This document shows positions 46,133 through 59,960 of a stretch of 64,000 nt of DNA, one piece after another. Origin of the DNA: Balanoglossus misakiensis (Eukaryota > Hemichordata); assembly GCA_040954595.2 (NCBI GenBank), contig CM082588.2, positions 434,001-498,000 of the forward strand. Reading direction: 5' to 3'. The notes beneath the pieces are model-generated. The model did not search any database. It was not told the origin of the DNA and worked only from the letters and a program-made list of their open reading frames with translations. A program made the position numbers and the translations under genes. Within the stretch, counting starts at the first letter, position 1. The number at the start of each line of letters is the position of its first letter.

Positions 46133-49012
46133 AGAAAGTAAGAAGATAGTAGCGGGATATCGAATCATTTGAAAAACGTTGTGATAAAAAATGTTACAAT
46201 GCATAAGTGGAAATTTTAGAATAGATTTGTGAATGGGGTACAGCTCCGTGTGATTAATCACAGCCAGCGAGTTATTCACAAACTCTCGATTCGATAAAGA
46301 GCCTTTGTTTCCCCCGCAAAGTCAAAGCGGACAGCAAATACAAGATTATATGCAAGGTCTTCTCAGCACAAAGAGATTTCGTTTTAATTCAAAATTGAAT
46401 TAGAGGATTAGGCCCGCGCGCCAAAAATTACACCTACACTTACATTAGCCCCATTCGGCTTCTGCTGATTGTGTCGAGATCTGTAATCTATATTTGGATG
46501 ATAATACGCCCAGAAACCTGTAACCCGACTGCAAAAACTTATTTTAATACGTTTAAAGTCAATATATCGCCATTTTCCAAAGTTATCGTAAAATTTCATA
46601 ATTTTTTGAATTGTAAAATTTTAAGAGACCTTGTATTGAAATAATACCTTCTGTCCACTTGACTTGTAACTGTCGATGTACGCGACACGTTTTATGATGA
46701 GTTTTGGCTGAAAATGTGGGCTGTAATAGGATTAAACGTGAAGCAGACGACCTAATAAAGGTCATGGTGAAATGAAGTAAAGGGACATAATTTTCGCAAT
46801 TTGCAGTTTGCAGTCTGTGTCAAGTAGGAGCAAAATAGAACCGACAGTTCACTACAGAAAAAAGGCAGATATCTCAAGAGGACAAAAAACGTAAACATTA
46901 ATTTGTTTCATGCAGACATGACAGAACGATGTGTGCAGTCTATTCTACTTCTTCGTGAGTTCAAATTTTAAACGAAAAGACGCCTACGCATAGAGAGTGT
47001 ATCGCTAACAATGTCAACAATATCTAAGAGATTTCCTTCCTTTTTTGCCAAAACTCTAAAATGTCGTCTTGGAAGGAACATGAGAATGCAGATCAAAATT
47101 GAAGGGAAGGAAATGTCAATGCCCATTTTATATAATTCTAACAATTGTGACTGAGAGGTGTAATTTGTCTTGGAATAGCATTATTTTTGTTTGTCAAACA
47201 GTAAAACGATTTAAATAATCAATTCTGTTTGCTTTAATCAGTCAAATTTGAATCAATCCATAAAACCGTCGCGATGTGTAGATGATATGTGATAAATATT
47301 TGCTTTGAGTAAAATGTTTCGCGGCAACGTATCTCAAATCTCGTGGTGCACTGCAAGTCGATGAATTAAAGTTGATATGGTGACGGTTCCGTAATACTGA
47401 GAACGTACAAAAAATTATATGGTGTATTTTGAGGGGGTTCGGTCACTCTGTTAACAATATAACTGTAAAATTGCCCGATAGTTCATCACATGGCTAGAAA
47501 TCGTCTGGCTACCGAGATTTTCTTGGTTAGTTAAAACGCACTATTTCGTGCAAAAACAGATACACTCGCTTGACGAATGCTAAAGAAAAGTATATCAAAG
47601 AAATGTTCAATTTCAAAGCATTATAATTTTCCACTTCTTCGATGAAAGAAATGTCATTCAAATTAATGTTGAGCTTTTTTAAAATTTAGTTACCGGAAAA
47701 CTTTTAACATTTCTCCTCAAATATTACGTACTTCCATTTTTTACGTTTTTGATTTAAAAAAGATTACAAATTTGGGTTAGGTGACATTTTGAAAGCAAAA
47801 GTAGCCGCTGTCCCCCCATCATCTATTTGGCAAATTGCCAACTGTCCACCCACCCCACCCCACCCACACATACCAACTCCTTGCGCGTGTGAGCGCTCCA
47901 ATACGGTCTGGCTATTCTTTGTTTCAGTTCATGCATGCCTGCAATGCGATTCTGGGAAACCGCTACTCGTTTCGTGGCAACATGGCCACATTTTAGACAT
48001 ATTTCACTGACATGGTCACTATATCTCGTTTAGTTGTTCCACATATAAGACATATTGATATTAAGTCAGATTGGCGTGGAAACACTCCGGGTTCAAGTTC
48101 ACCCACTATATTTAAATTATAACTTCCAATTTCTAATTTTGTCGCAACGCTTTCATCCCCCGACCGCCATTCTCTCCGTTTGCTTAAACTGAATGGCACT
48201 CAAGACTTATTACACGTGGGCATCTAGTACATTGTTCCTAATTAATTTACGAAATCGAATTTAGTAAATAATTTACGAATTTTCTAAAAGACCTCACTTC
48301 TTTCAAATAGGGGAGGCTGAACTGAGAAACCGTTTTAGAGTCGGTTGAGATTTCGATTCAAATGTTTTAGTGAAACCGACAAAAATGTTTTTTTACTTGT
48401 GCGAATTACACTTTTTCTCGCTCAAACTCTCATTGGTAAAACAGTGGTGAAACTGACCACAGTATTCTGAATTATAGCTGCTCGGGAAATAAACGACTTA
48501 AAAAACAGAACCGTGAGCACGAACAAGATACATGATAGACTGCGGTAACTGTTTCATAATTTGTGTATTTTTGTGACATTTGGTGACCTTCGCTTCTTAT
48601 TCTCTGTCGTCAAAAGAGCTATGTGTTCCAGTGGCGCCAATAGAAGACAGACAAATACAAACTCGTTTTTTCCAACTTGAAAAATAGTGATATATATATA
48701 CAGACGTTCTGATTACATATCGAATGGTATCTCTTTCAATATCCGATGATGAGAATCATTGTGGAGTGAATTTAAACACGGCAAAAATTCTGACCAAATT
48801 ATCGAAAATCAAAAAGCAACCAGAGAATCCATTGGCAACAATATTTCTGTCGGGAAGGAAACATTTCGCAGGATCAATAATGGTCAATTAGCAAGAGATT
48901 CAGAGTCATCTTCAAGAATTTTTTGAAATAAAAGTGTGACATCGTTGGCGAACTTCATTTTCTGCCGGTTAATGAAAAGCGTACCACGCAGTTGCATTCT
49001 TTACATCTTTAC

Positions 49013-49112
49013 TTCAAAGACTCGTGGTTCTTGCAAGCACGGAGATAATTATGAAATTTTTATTTCAAAGAGTCGTGGACCTTGTGAGCATGGCAGATAA
49101 TTATGGCATTTA
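49013..49112 (+). repeat. 51-bp tandem duplication
   Basis: Two adjacent copies start ttcaaaga(c/g)tcgtgg and end agataattatg(a/g)(a/c)attt. They differ at several positions, so the duplication is not recent. Confidence 0.85.
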
Positions 49113-49680
49113 AACGACGGGAAATGGCACGCTACAACCCCGATGAATTGCTGATCGTAGTGGGAACACCTTCACTGTATAGAAATGTTCAAAATTAATT
49201 TATCGGTCAGTGGTCTGTCGTTCGTTAGTTGTTTGTTCGGGGTTTCTTTCACTTAACTCTCACGCAACGAGCGTAGAATCTTCGATGTGTAAATTGTATT
49301 TTTTGGTTGTTCCAATGTCATTGTTTTGCTTTTGTCTCTGTACCTGGAAATTGTCGTCCGACGATGGTTTTTTTGCCACCAGATGCGATTTGCGTGCCGA
49401 GAGTTGGTCAGGCTACTCTTACTTCACGGAAAGACGCATAGAATGCCGCCTTACACATTTCTGTTTGATCTCGGAAAAAAATCATTGTGCGAAAAGCCTA
49501 AATTTCATCAACTCCATGACAGCTACGACGATTTTCGAATAATTGCAGGAAAAAGACGAACAGAGAAAAATCCCCATCCATTGAAATACTTTTAGTGTGT
49601 GTAAAAGTGACACTATAATAGCTGGATTGTATATATGTCGATTCATATCCGCAGTTCAGAACGGGCACAAATAATTTCCG

Positions 49681-49777
49681 ATGATTTTCATGGCACCCAT
49701 TTCGTTCAAGCTGTTCCATAAAATTGCAAATTTAATCAAAGTTGACACCTTTATGCAGAAAATCTTTATTGTGTTTT
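49681..49777 (+). CDS. Weak candidate plus-strand first exon P3 (32 codons)
   Basis: ATG begins MIFMAPISFKLFHKIANLIK and ends T|GTGAGT with one nucleotide over. It is hydrophobic and amphipathic. The exon side of the donor is poor. Confidence 0.22.
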
Positions 49778-52499
49778 GTGAGTTTGGTGCCAATAAAGAC
49801 TCGACGGGGTATCTCGGTGTAATACCACGTCGATTCGTATTCTCTCAATTCGCCAAACGAGATTGTAATTTGCCGTAACATGCATAGTTAATGTCGGTGT
49901 AGAAATATGGATGGACGACTCAACAGAGACACCAAACTTAACGATTTCCTTGATCTGTCGTCTAAATGTCATTTGACAATCACAAAAAGCAACTTATTCG
50001 CAGTTAATTTGTTGATGGATGTTCACATTTCTCCGGGTTCCAACAAAAAACACGAATCTCGCGCAACAATATGAGCAATTGTCGGTCATTCTACAGTAAC
50101 ACGATCGTTGTGATAAGTCGCCATTTTACTGTATAGATCCCAAAGAAGAGAGTAAGCTTTTATCTCAAAATATCTTTATTTAGGTATTGTTGGTTTTGAT
50201 ATAAATGGGACTATCACAGCACTCCCTCCGCCTCGTTTCGATAATCTATCAGTCAATCGGAACAATTTCAATCTCAATCAGACGTTCTTTTCTCCCTATT
50301 TACTTTCACTGTACACAATGGTTACATTTGCCGCCAAAAGTGCTGCAAAGTTGACTGCACAGTTCACAGTAAATACTCAAATCAATTGTGACGGGAAACT
50401 GCCACATACCGTCCACGTTTCGAGACAGGGCTACGCCATTTACGCTTGGAAAATGATTTCTTCAGTATTCAATCATTTATTAGAATCGAAAGAAAGTCAC
50501 CTCATGCAAGGTCATATTCCAGAATTATCGTGAATACTGGTTCCCTTTGCAGCGAACATACACTGAAACTACCATATAGATAAGAGTCCGTTGCCAACTT
50601 GATATTATAGGTTTTAAATATTTTATTTATTTTTCAAGAAACCACATGTGCCCATGAAATGAACCTTGAAGTGCTATTCAAAGAACAAAAAGCAGAAATG
50701 GAGAAGAGAATATTAAAGCTGGCAAAAAGATGATGACAAAATACCAATCGCGGTCACCCCCAAAATATCAGTAGAATCGGTGGATATTTTACTTGAAGAA
50801 CCCAAACGGGAATTCATAACCTGTGCGACTTGTCTCCACAGACCGTCTTTTGTCTCTTGTGTTAAACGAGGTTCACTATGGTAATGACCGAGTGAAATCT
50901 AAACATGATTTTGTAAATGGATGGAATGCTTCTAATCACGATTTTTGAGCCTGGGGCGAAAGTGTCTGGAATTCCCTCGTCCATTGTCGTCAACCTTCGT
51001 GCCCTACGGCTGTCTCAAATCATTAATTGAGTTTCCAACTCTTGGCATTGCAGGACTGTCATTCCGTAATTTACTATTTTAAAAGACTTTTCTCGTGGAA
51101 CAGGAATAACCATGCGCGTCAGCGACTAATGTTTGCAAAATGGATGTTCAACATTTTAATGACGAAATTGGCTTATAATATTTTTATGTATTTAGTAAGT
51201 TTACACGGATGATTCTTTGCAATGTGTCATTTTACTAAATGTTTGGTGAACTGTTCATCTCTATAGATACAAAGAATTTATTCGCATCTTACCAAAAGAA
51301 AGTAGAGTTTCTGTTGATGTCGTCAGAACATCTAAGGTTGTAGTGTTCCCTTCGCCACTGAGGTCAACGGTTTGTCTCTTACGCCATTGGGGCCAAAACA
51401 TAATTACGAAATTACTTCTCAAATCATTTCATTAATAATTTATTATTTCTATTTCTTGTTGAAAACGTTAATGAAGTCAAACATGAAAAGGTTGTTACAA
51501 CCGCCACCTTGTATTCTACACATTCTCAATTGTCCTTCATGATTTACAAGTACACAAAATTTGAATATGCTTCTTTTAAAAAAAATTGTTTTGGTAGTTA
51601 GAGTTTTTGACTACACGTTGGCTTCGTGAAACTGATATCCAAGGTTGGTTTCTGCCAACCTTGAGAACAGTAGTTGCAGATATGTATCAACCATCATGAT
51701 GCGCGCTAGCAAGCTCCAGAAACATCATAAAATCCCTTAAGACTCGAAGGTCCCCATGGAAACACGGTAACTCGTTGCATCGACAGGATTCAACTAGACG
51801 TGGTCACAAGATGCGAATTTTTAACTTTGTTCAAAATCGTGCCAAATCGCTGGAAATTCTTCAAGTCTACATCCTTCTAAGCATCACATTCCGAAAGACA
51901 GGAAAATCCCGAAGGATAACGAAGAAAGAGTTATATATTAACGGAAAAAATATTATACTTTAGATAAATAATCATCTGATTGCAACGTTTCCTTTCTGGC
52001 CAAAAATAGCTATTGTTGTTGGCCGTGGTGGTGGTGGTGGGGGTTCTCCGTTTTCGTCCGTCATATTAATGAAACGCAACGAGATCTATTCGGATCACAC
52101 ATCGAGTAAAAGGTTTGGGAAATTTATAATCAAGGGGAAAATAAAAAATAAATGATATTTAAGGGTGCATATGCTATGCACAATAAACAGTTCCATGCAC
52201 AGACAAAGGGTTTATTGTTTATAGCTATAAGAAACTCCCACGTCCAGAAATACGGGCCTTTAAGTATCTGTGCTTGCGAGATACAGTGCGACTATATGAT
52301 CAGTTCTTTGTTCCGCGAAATATCCACAAAATGTCCATATTTTCAGAAATACAGTGTATGTTAACTATTTTCCGTTGTTTGATTTTATCGTTTAGGTCGC
52401 AGGATTGAGTGCCTTGGCAGATAGTGACAGGACTGAAGGACTTTGCGGATAGTGGCTTCACCGCTGTTGGAAGAGAAAAGGAATACAACGCGGACGAGG
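49778..52499. other. No gene recognised
   Basis: No convincing exon is seen. A 9-bp perfect hairpin (caaggttgg / ccaaccttg) sits at 51640-51663. Confidence 0.5.
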
Positions 52500-52542
52500 A
52501 TGGGATTACTACGCGGAGACAGAGAGGCGTGCATCGTTCAAG
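52500..52542 (+). CDS. Candidate plus-strand first exon P4 (14 codons)
   Basis: ATG codes MGLLRGDREACIVQ and ends G|GTGAGT with one nucleotide over. A second frame over the same bases is also open upstream for about 38 codons (ending in RRQRGVHRS) with a two-nucleotide carry, so the frame is not settled. A coding exon seems more likely than not only if the donor is real. Confidence 0.3.
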
Positions 52543-55500
52543 GTGAGTGGTTGAGTCACGTGACGCGGCCAATAGCTCGTCTGAAGACGAGCACACATGT
52601 GATAACTGTAGTTGGTTTTACACTTTTGTCTTTCACGGGCGAAAAGTAGAGCAACATGTAAAGGTTTAACAGCGTGACAATTACGCGTCTCTCATATACT
52701 CGCTCCTCTTCTAAAACTCCATTATTCTCAATTATTAAAGTCATCGCGAATTCGCGTTAATTGGCTGCGTATGACACAAATTGTCGCGTCCCGGCTAAGG
52801 GTGTGTTGATACGTCATGAAATTGTTAGTTCCCCAACGCGGTCCATAAATTACAGTGCGCTAGAAGAGCTCACCTGTTCTCGGGCGATAAAACATGTCAT
52901 ATTTAATATCAGGGAGAATGAATTCTAACATTTGTGAATTTTCAACGTGTCAGAAACGTGTACCCGCACGCTAAAACCTCAAGGTTTGAAAATTATCTTG
53001 GCGAAATAGGCCAGGAAATCTCTAGGGCTCCCCACAAATTGATTAGTTATTGCCGAATCTGACACTTACCTGACGGCCGACAAAGTTGAAATACCGCGTC
53101 ATTTTTGTTCGATCATGAGACCAGCAAGCCCAACAGTACACTCTGTGTTCCAGACTTAAACTGGAAGTATAAAGCTTTGTTCATTTTAGAAATAGGACAG
53201 ATTTCTAGAAAACTAATGCGAGGAAATACGGCGTGGGTGTATGCGATAAAATAGACGTTTTAATATAGAGAATAGGGTGGCCTTCAAAGAATCTGTTTCT
53301 GTGATCGTATTGGTTGTTCCGACCTATTAACCCCCCAACGGCCCTTTTAACCAATAGGTCGAGGTAGAGTATAATTTAATACTGACACACGACTCGACAT
53401 TATGTCAATGAGGGTGAAATTGAAGTCCACATACAGACGTACACGGAATATAAATCGGGCATATTGAGAAAAAAAGTCGACTGACAGAAAAGGAAAGCGA
53501 TAGCAAATGGAATCGGAAGTCACTTAGCAACAAGAATACATAGGTAAGGTTAAATACTGACTTTGGCACTAAACATCTCAGCCAAGTTTTAGTCGCAGGG
53601 CCATAATTTTTTCCCTAAAATTGAAATAGCAGTTGGATGGTTTTTGTTGAGATTTGTCTTTGTTGTGGAAGAGGTCCGAGTGGTTGTGATATAAGACAGG
53701 AGGGAATTTGTGGAGGCCAGGCAGAGACGTCGATGGCCACGGTGAAGTGGAATTGTCTGCCCAGAGCGAGGGCTAGTCTCCCCTCCGATATATCATACAG
53801 CGATCCTTTATGCAAACATATGTAATGAACTCTGGCAAGTAGTATATCGTACTTCAAGCCGGGTTACTGTTGTTTCCCAGGCTGTGATTTATGTCTTGTT
53901 GATATAAGCTGGCAACGCCAGAAGATAGGTGGGTTTAGCCGAAACGTGTCAGTCGACTCCCGCTAGCCACTAAGACGTATGCGTGGGAGTTCAAACTACA
54001 GTCATTAAATCGGCGACACATTTTTTGTGGTTACTTTTCGGAAGTAGTGATTCTGATGGTTGTGAAGGACGATAAAATTAGAAGCGCTACATTTGATTTG
54101 TGCCTGTCTTGGGGCAGATAGTTAGTTCTGTGTTGACCGACGCACAAGAAAATGAAATTATTAATGGTTTTATAAGGTGATAGTTTTTTTGTGGTGCGTA
54201 TACCTGCAGCATCGTACATGACTTCAGGTGAGGAAATATTAACCATCAAACAAATCAGCAGAAACAAAATAATAAATCTATGGCCGTATTGTCATGTGTT
54301 GTCTGTGAGTGCACGACAAACTCTACCACCGAGTTTCGTAAAAGGCTCATTTTTATATCAGTAATTTTTTTCCTCCGGATAATTGTGAGATTTTTAAAGT
54401 GAAGCGTAACAATGGACGATGGCTAATAGCAGTTGACGATATATGAGAAAGGCGGGAATTTGATAGATCAAGTAATGCGGGAAGCGCACGCGTGATCGAT
54501 AATTTTGTCTTTATTATCACTACATCAAATAATTTGCCTGTGATCTGTTCTTTCCGGTTGCTATCCATCCCAGCTCTGTACATTATTGCGTATCCAAGCA
54601 TCGGAAGTCATTTGGTTGAGTAGATAAGAGATAGCACAATTTCTCTCTCGTTTTTTGAGACTAAGTATTTTCGATTCAACAAAGGGATGCAAACCTTGCC
54701 AGTGCCAAACAGGCCACCACTGGCATCATGGTCCTCACATCAAAAGCACAGTTTGGCCTCTGTGCATTGGTGCCCTTTTTGATGAAACCCAACTGGGGAA
54801 ACTTTACAGTTACTTAGTTGTAAAACGGGAGTTATACCACTTCGATTCAGTCACTTTGCCGCAATATTATACCAATGTATAGCTACACAAAGGTGAGATT
54901 GAATTCGACCTCTGAAATGCACAGCCTCGCTTTGATCGATAATCAAAATTTAAGATGCCTGTAACACAAAAACTGTCAATCATGATGTCACGATTTCTGT
55001 TCATGTGCTGATCACAACGCATGCATGTGGATCGACAGTGTAAAAACTGGGGGTTGTTGTAACTAGCTGCATCCAGCTTGAGCCGACATCTTTTGTGTCT
55101 CGTGAAATGATCCTCAGTAGAGCACATGCAAAACCCTGGAAACAAACAAACTCGTTTACAGAGAAAGATGATCGGTGCTAGGGAAGAAAAATCTGCATAT
55201 TCCATAATTTCTGTGGATGAACTGCTTCTGTAAATCGAACGATAAACACAACGCGATAATTAGCGTCCAGTGTAAAACTCCACGGTGGCGAGATCACACC
55301 AACAGATGTCGGTGATGGTTTTACTGGGAGGAATCCAATAAAACAGAGCTTGGCTAGATAGATGGATTGAATTGAAGTCATTAAATTAAAACCTGTTCCG
55401 TGCGATAAATCAGCGTTGAAATTGTGTAACAAGACCCATACACCCATTGCAAGCTTTTAAGTTGTATTTCGGTAAAAATGTTCTCCTGCTTGATTCGCCA

Positions 55501-57383
55501 CAAGAGACTCGCTTGATCTCCAAACTGACAGATTTGGTGATTTTTAGATAAAATGACAGCCGACACGAAGTCAACTAGTGACGTCATTGCCTTATCAAAA
55601 ACACGAAATTGGTGTATTTTCCTCTTTCTCTCGGTGTGGGTCAAAGGTCATACAAGCCCCCGCACTCATATCTAGTTTGACATGTGTCAACTTATTTTTC
55701 GCTTCACTCTTTAACGTCGAGAGAGCCAGCTTCGATGTTTGGTGGTGTGGTATGCTACTGAGTAACAAAGGAATAGGTAGACAATTGCTTCATACAGGCG
55801 CCCAGCTTCCATCCCTAGCCTTGCAACCAATAAAATGCCATTTTCGGACTTGAATTTCTACTGTAGAGTGACATTTGAAAAAAAAGTGCAGCGGTTTGAG
55901 TACAATGACGCTTCAGTTGAAACTGGCGGCGTGTCGCTGGCTCCAAAGCTTCACTATTCAATTTTGCACGGTTCAGTCGATGAGAGACCGCACCATTGCT
56001 CAGGCAACTATAATTTTACCTCACAATGCGTAAAGGTTTATTAAATGGCATTTGCCAAATGTATAGATATCCACACCAAGAAATAAATCATTAAAAATTA
56101 ACAAATTTGTAGAATAGGGCTGCTGCAATGAAACAAAGTAAATTATATATTTTTAAGTTAATGGTTATCAAACCGCGTCTCCGATTTTAAGCAATGGTCG
56201 AGAACTTAATTCAAACATAACGTTGTGTTTTTAAAACGAAATTCAGAAAGTTGGCCATGTAATATGTTTCAATTGACGTCCAAAAAATCTGTGGTTGTTT
56301 TTCGGAACGGGGCAGCACAATGCATGCGGCAGAACGAGTCGTTGTGTTCGATTGAAAAGCGTTGTTAGGAATACGTGGGTGTTGTCCCCTCGCCAGATAA
56401 GAAGATTCCGCTCGCCAGCACTTGTCTCTACACTCTGATCATAATGATTAAAGACCGTGTTCTTTTCTGAGTCTCAAATAACCGGTCATCTGTGTATAAT
56501 GTATTGGCTCCATCGAGTCCTGGTCTACCATTGGTACCCCGATATCGGTCACAATATCACGTTTGGTGACTAACTGACCAACGACGTAAAAGCGCGGTCT
56601 GGCTATTAAACGCCAAAATTGTTGTAAATCATTGGAACCATTGCTCCACTCGGAATATTAAAACTATTCTGTCGCTTTCACGCTGTTGTATTCTCCCCGA
56701 GATTTATTCAATTGTACAGCCTATCTACGTTTTGTCAAAATTATCCATTTGCCATATGCAGATAGCGTGGGTGTGCTCGCAGAGGCGCAATTACAACGAA
56801 CCAAACACGTGTTACCTCTTTCCTATCTAAATACAGTCCGCTTTCATTTCACAGAAGTTCCCTGGTTTGATCCGCCAATGGATCGTCGCTATCCACCGTC
56901 AAGCCCGTTCCCCCTCTATCTCTCCCCGGCCAAAGATTTCACGGCACGCTATATGGTGTTCTCGTAAGGGGTTTGATGGGGTTCTGTCCCGTCTCCTCAA
57001 TATTGAGTTTAATGAGTTAAATTGGTCTTTCTCTCGCTTTAGCAATTTGCTAATCACCTCGCTTGGCAGGCGCTTGTTTATGTTCCCTATGAGTTGAGTT
57101 GCTGATTGACAATTTCATGCGTTCCATGGTGTTCTCCGTCCATGACATGAGTGCATTGTAAAAGGTTTGTGACAACTCCGTGAATATGACCGTGTTGTTC
57201 TCAGTCCTCTTGGGTAAAAGGGACCCGAGTCTCGCATCGAGGGAGATCGGTTATCTGCATTTCTCCACCAGCCCGTCATCACTATATTAGAGTCATTTGA
57301 TCGATAACTTTTCGAGAGCAGTGACAGTGAACGAGAGTAAAATAATTTGAAAGACTGGAATCGGTACCACCCTTACTTGAGTC

Positions 57384-57396
57384 GGGGGGGGGGGGG
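57384..57396 (+). repeat. Poly-G run
   Basis: Thirteen consecutive G. Confidence 0.95.
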
Positions 57397-59927
57397 TCGC
57401 ATGAGTAAGTCTTTGTCAATAATACAGTCCCATGTTTGAAGCTTAAACCTGTCTGACAGCACTGATGTGATAGTGCTACCGTTGAATCTCTGTAGTGCAC
57501 ATTGCAGACCTCTCCTGCCGTGGGGACTTCTTGTTCCCCCCTCCCGTGGGAGAAACCTTCCTCCCTCCCTCCTCCCCCTCTCGTGGGGGGCCTCTTCCCT
57601 GTTGTAACTTCATGCCTTGGGAATGCCCTTTCCCAGTCCGGAATGAAATGCATCAATAGTCCTCAATTTATTATGGTCAATCTTCCTTGACCGAGTAGCC
57701 TGTTGAAGTTGTAAGCAATCCGGTCATGAAATTTGACAGAAAGAGTTGCCATGCAATGCTGATCGCGTATCCATTCTGTTATTCTCCCTTCCCCAATGGA
57801 ACAGAAACAGAGGATTGAACTCGCCTGACAGCCAGCTATGCATATACTCGTTCGGACAACCTAGTCACTGCGTTTATTTTTGTCCATTAATTTTGACTGT
57901 AAATTGTCGACTTGAGACGATATTTAAAAGCAGTGTCCATTTTCTGCGACAACTAGAACTGTTGTGAGGGTCTCTGATGCTTTCCAATGAGTTCTGGCGA
58001 TAACGTGTAATACAAATATGTATATTAGGCAGGCATTGTGTAAAATTAGACGGTGATTTTGTAGGTGGAGGCCTGGGATTGAAGTTATAGTGGATACGCC
58101 ATAGTGGCTTTACGCTGTGGAGAGAACCGCCTTTTATCGCCTGCGGACAAAAAGCGCTGGTCCGTGTCCATATAGACCATTGCTCACAAGCTGGCATCAT
58201 CATCATTCCCGGAGACTAAAATGATTTTCCGTGTCGTATCTTTCGCAGCCGAGATGTGATCGCTAAAGTGGTGAATTTGTGCCTAGTTTAGTTGTATTGC
58301 CATGCACAGGTTGAAACGAGTTTCACCAACATAAGCTTTCGATCCTAGCATCACCAAAAAATATGCAGAAAATTCACAAAAGAAGTCTAAATTCCAAATT
58401 TAAACCTTGGTCAGAATATTCCAACAAATTGTTTTCGATGATGATTAATTTGCTACCAGTTCGTTCTTTAATAGTCTGCTTGTAGCGCTCTAATTGCCAA
58501 ATATCAAGGACTCTAGTACGACCATTCTGATTGGTCGCTACGCCACCGCCAATATCGAACAAGTTCAGAGTAACGCTTACAGAAATACACAGCTCGCCAT
58601 GGAAATGAACTCGGTTTCAGTCACGGATCTCTTGGTTTCATTTCCAGTCACGACACAAAAAAGACGAAAGCACTGAAGTGGGTCGTCAGAATGACTTGCA
58701 GGTAAATAAAATGGCCTGGTTATTGATGATTTCGACGTGTCATTTTGGGCGCGGTGGTTTCTGGAAGTGGCAGCCCTTGTGGCAAACGTTGTCGTCTGGC
58801 AACCTGTTAGATATTGCATTGATTGTTGGTTTTGTTAACGTCTCCGCACTTGCTGTAGTGTGATTTATTAGTGTACAGCTGTGGATGTTAAACATAGGCT
58901 CTACTCTACACCAAATATAACCATCAACAAAACGACGATAATCAACATGTTTTTGATGTTGTACTGTTTGAAACTATGATGGGCAACCGAGCGCTTGGCC
59001 AATTAACATAATCCATCGGCCAATTTTGATATTATATCTCGGCTCTCCTTCCATGTAACAAGGCCTTTGTCTGGAGAGACCGAGTCTTCAACCTACAGTT
59101 TCGCTGTTATTGCATATATGTCGTCTGAGATTCTCTCTTGGAGGTTTTTCAAAAAACAAGTTCTTTAAGATATGGCGATTTCCAAAAATAATTGGCCTGT
59201 CTAGAAACATGAAGACCAAAAACGCCACTAAGAACCATCGCCGATCCGTCGATTCAGATAACAAATGTTTCGGGATCTGGAGTTAAAATTAAATGGTAGA
59301 TATTATAAACGAAACCAATCTGATATATAGTGATACGATACTTGACGCTGAATCTGATGAAGATGACGTGCCAATAAAATCCGTTCGAACCAAAATGACA
59401 GAGTTTTGAACACATTTCACCCCGAGCTGCTCCAGAAATGTCCTCATTTTATAAGTGAACATCGAAACAGTCACAGTTATGACATTTTTCATTCTGATTT
59501 CAGTTGTTCTTTTTTAATACACGGAGTGGGATTTGAAGGCAGTTCTGTACCGCCATACGATAATACACCAAGCGTGAAACCGAACAAAAACCTAAAGAAA
59601 GGAATTGGAGAGAGCGAAAAATATAATATCAAGGAATCTTGGTCCGAGGGGCTCATTAGAAAAAGCTTTTGTGTTTGCAGCCAGCTAATCTTTGCTCATA
59701 CATCGATTGAAAGTGTCTTCCCTATAGAACATGAAATTGTAAGTGTTATAAACACAACGACCGTGAGGTTGTCTTATTGTCTGCCGAAGAGAGATTCCCC
59801 TGGCCTCCAATCTTCTATTTATGGCTAGGTATTGTTCTCGGTCGCGAAATGGAAGCTGCGATAAAATTAAAAGAAAATGTTAATAACAAGAGCTGAGCAT
59901 GGCAATAGTGCGTGTAGATGTCTTTGT

Positions 59928-59960
59928 GAAGCGAAGCGAAGCGAGGCGAGGCGAGGCGAG
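59928..59960 (+). repeat. (gcgaa/gcgag)n short tandem repeat
   Basis: Five-base units gcgaa then gcgag in tandem, passing into a G-rich tail. Confidence 0.9.

Larger units (their letters stand above)
39839..49012. other. Gene-poor region
   Basis: No exon with convincing borders is seen. It contains a short triple repeat of actattttcag at 42207-42236 and a 13-base poly-C at 46120-46132. Confidence 0.5.

Noticed and set aside
53077-53109. Minus ATG segment ending CAG|GTAAGT (MTRYFNFVGRQ)
   Set aside because: The donor is strong, but the phase (0) does not fit the array and 11 codons are too few to call.
56686-56967. Plus frame of about 93 codons ending near a gtaagg
   Set aside because: The carry (two) does not match other plus candidates, and there is no recognisable content.
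57282-57656. 124-codon minus frame with Pro and Gly-rich parts
   Set aside because: It runs through a poly-G/C tract and a C-rich repeat; the open frame is explained by base composition.
59406-59828. Longest plus frame in the right half (about 140 codons)
   Set aside because: It has no ATG at its start, ordinary composition and only a phase-0 gtaagt near its end; no family resemblance.
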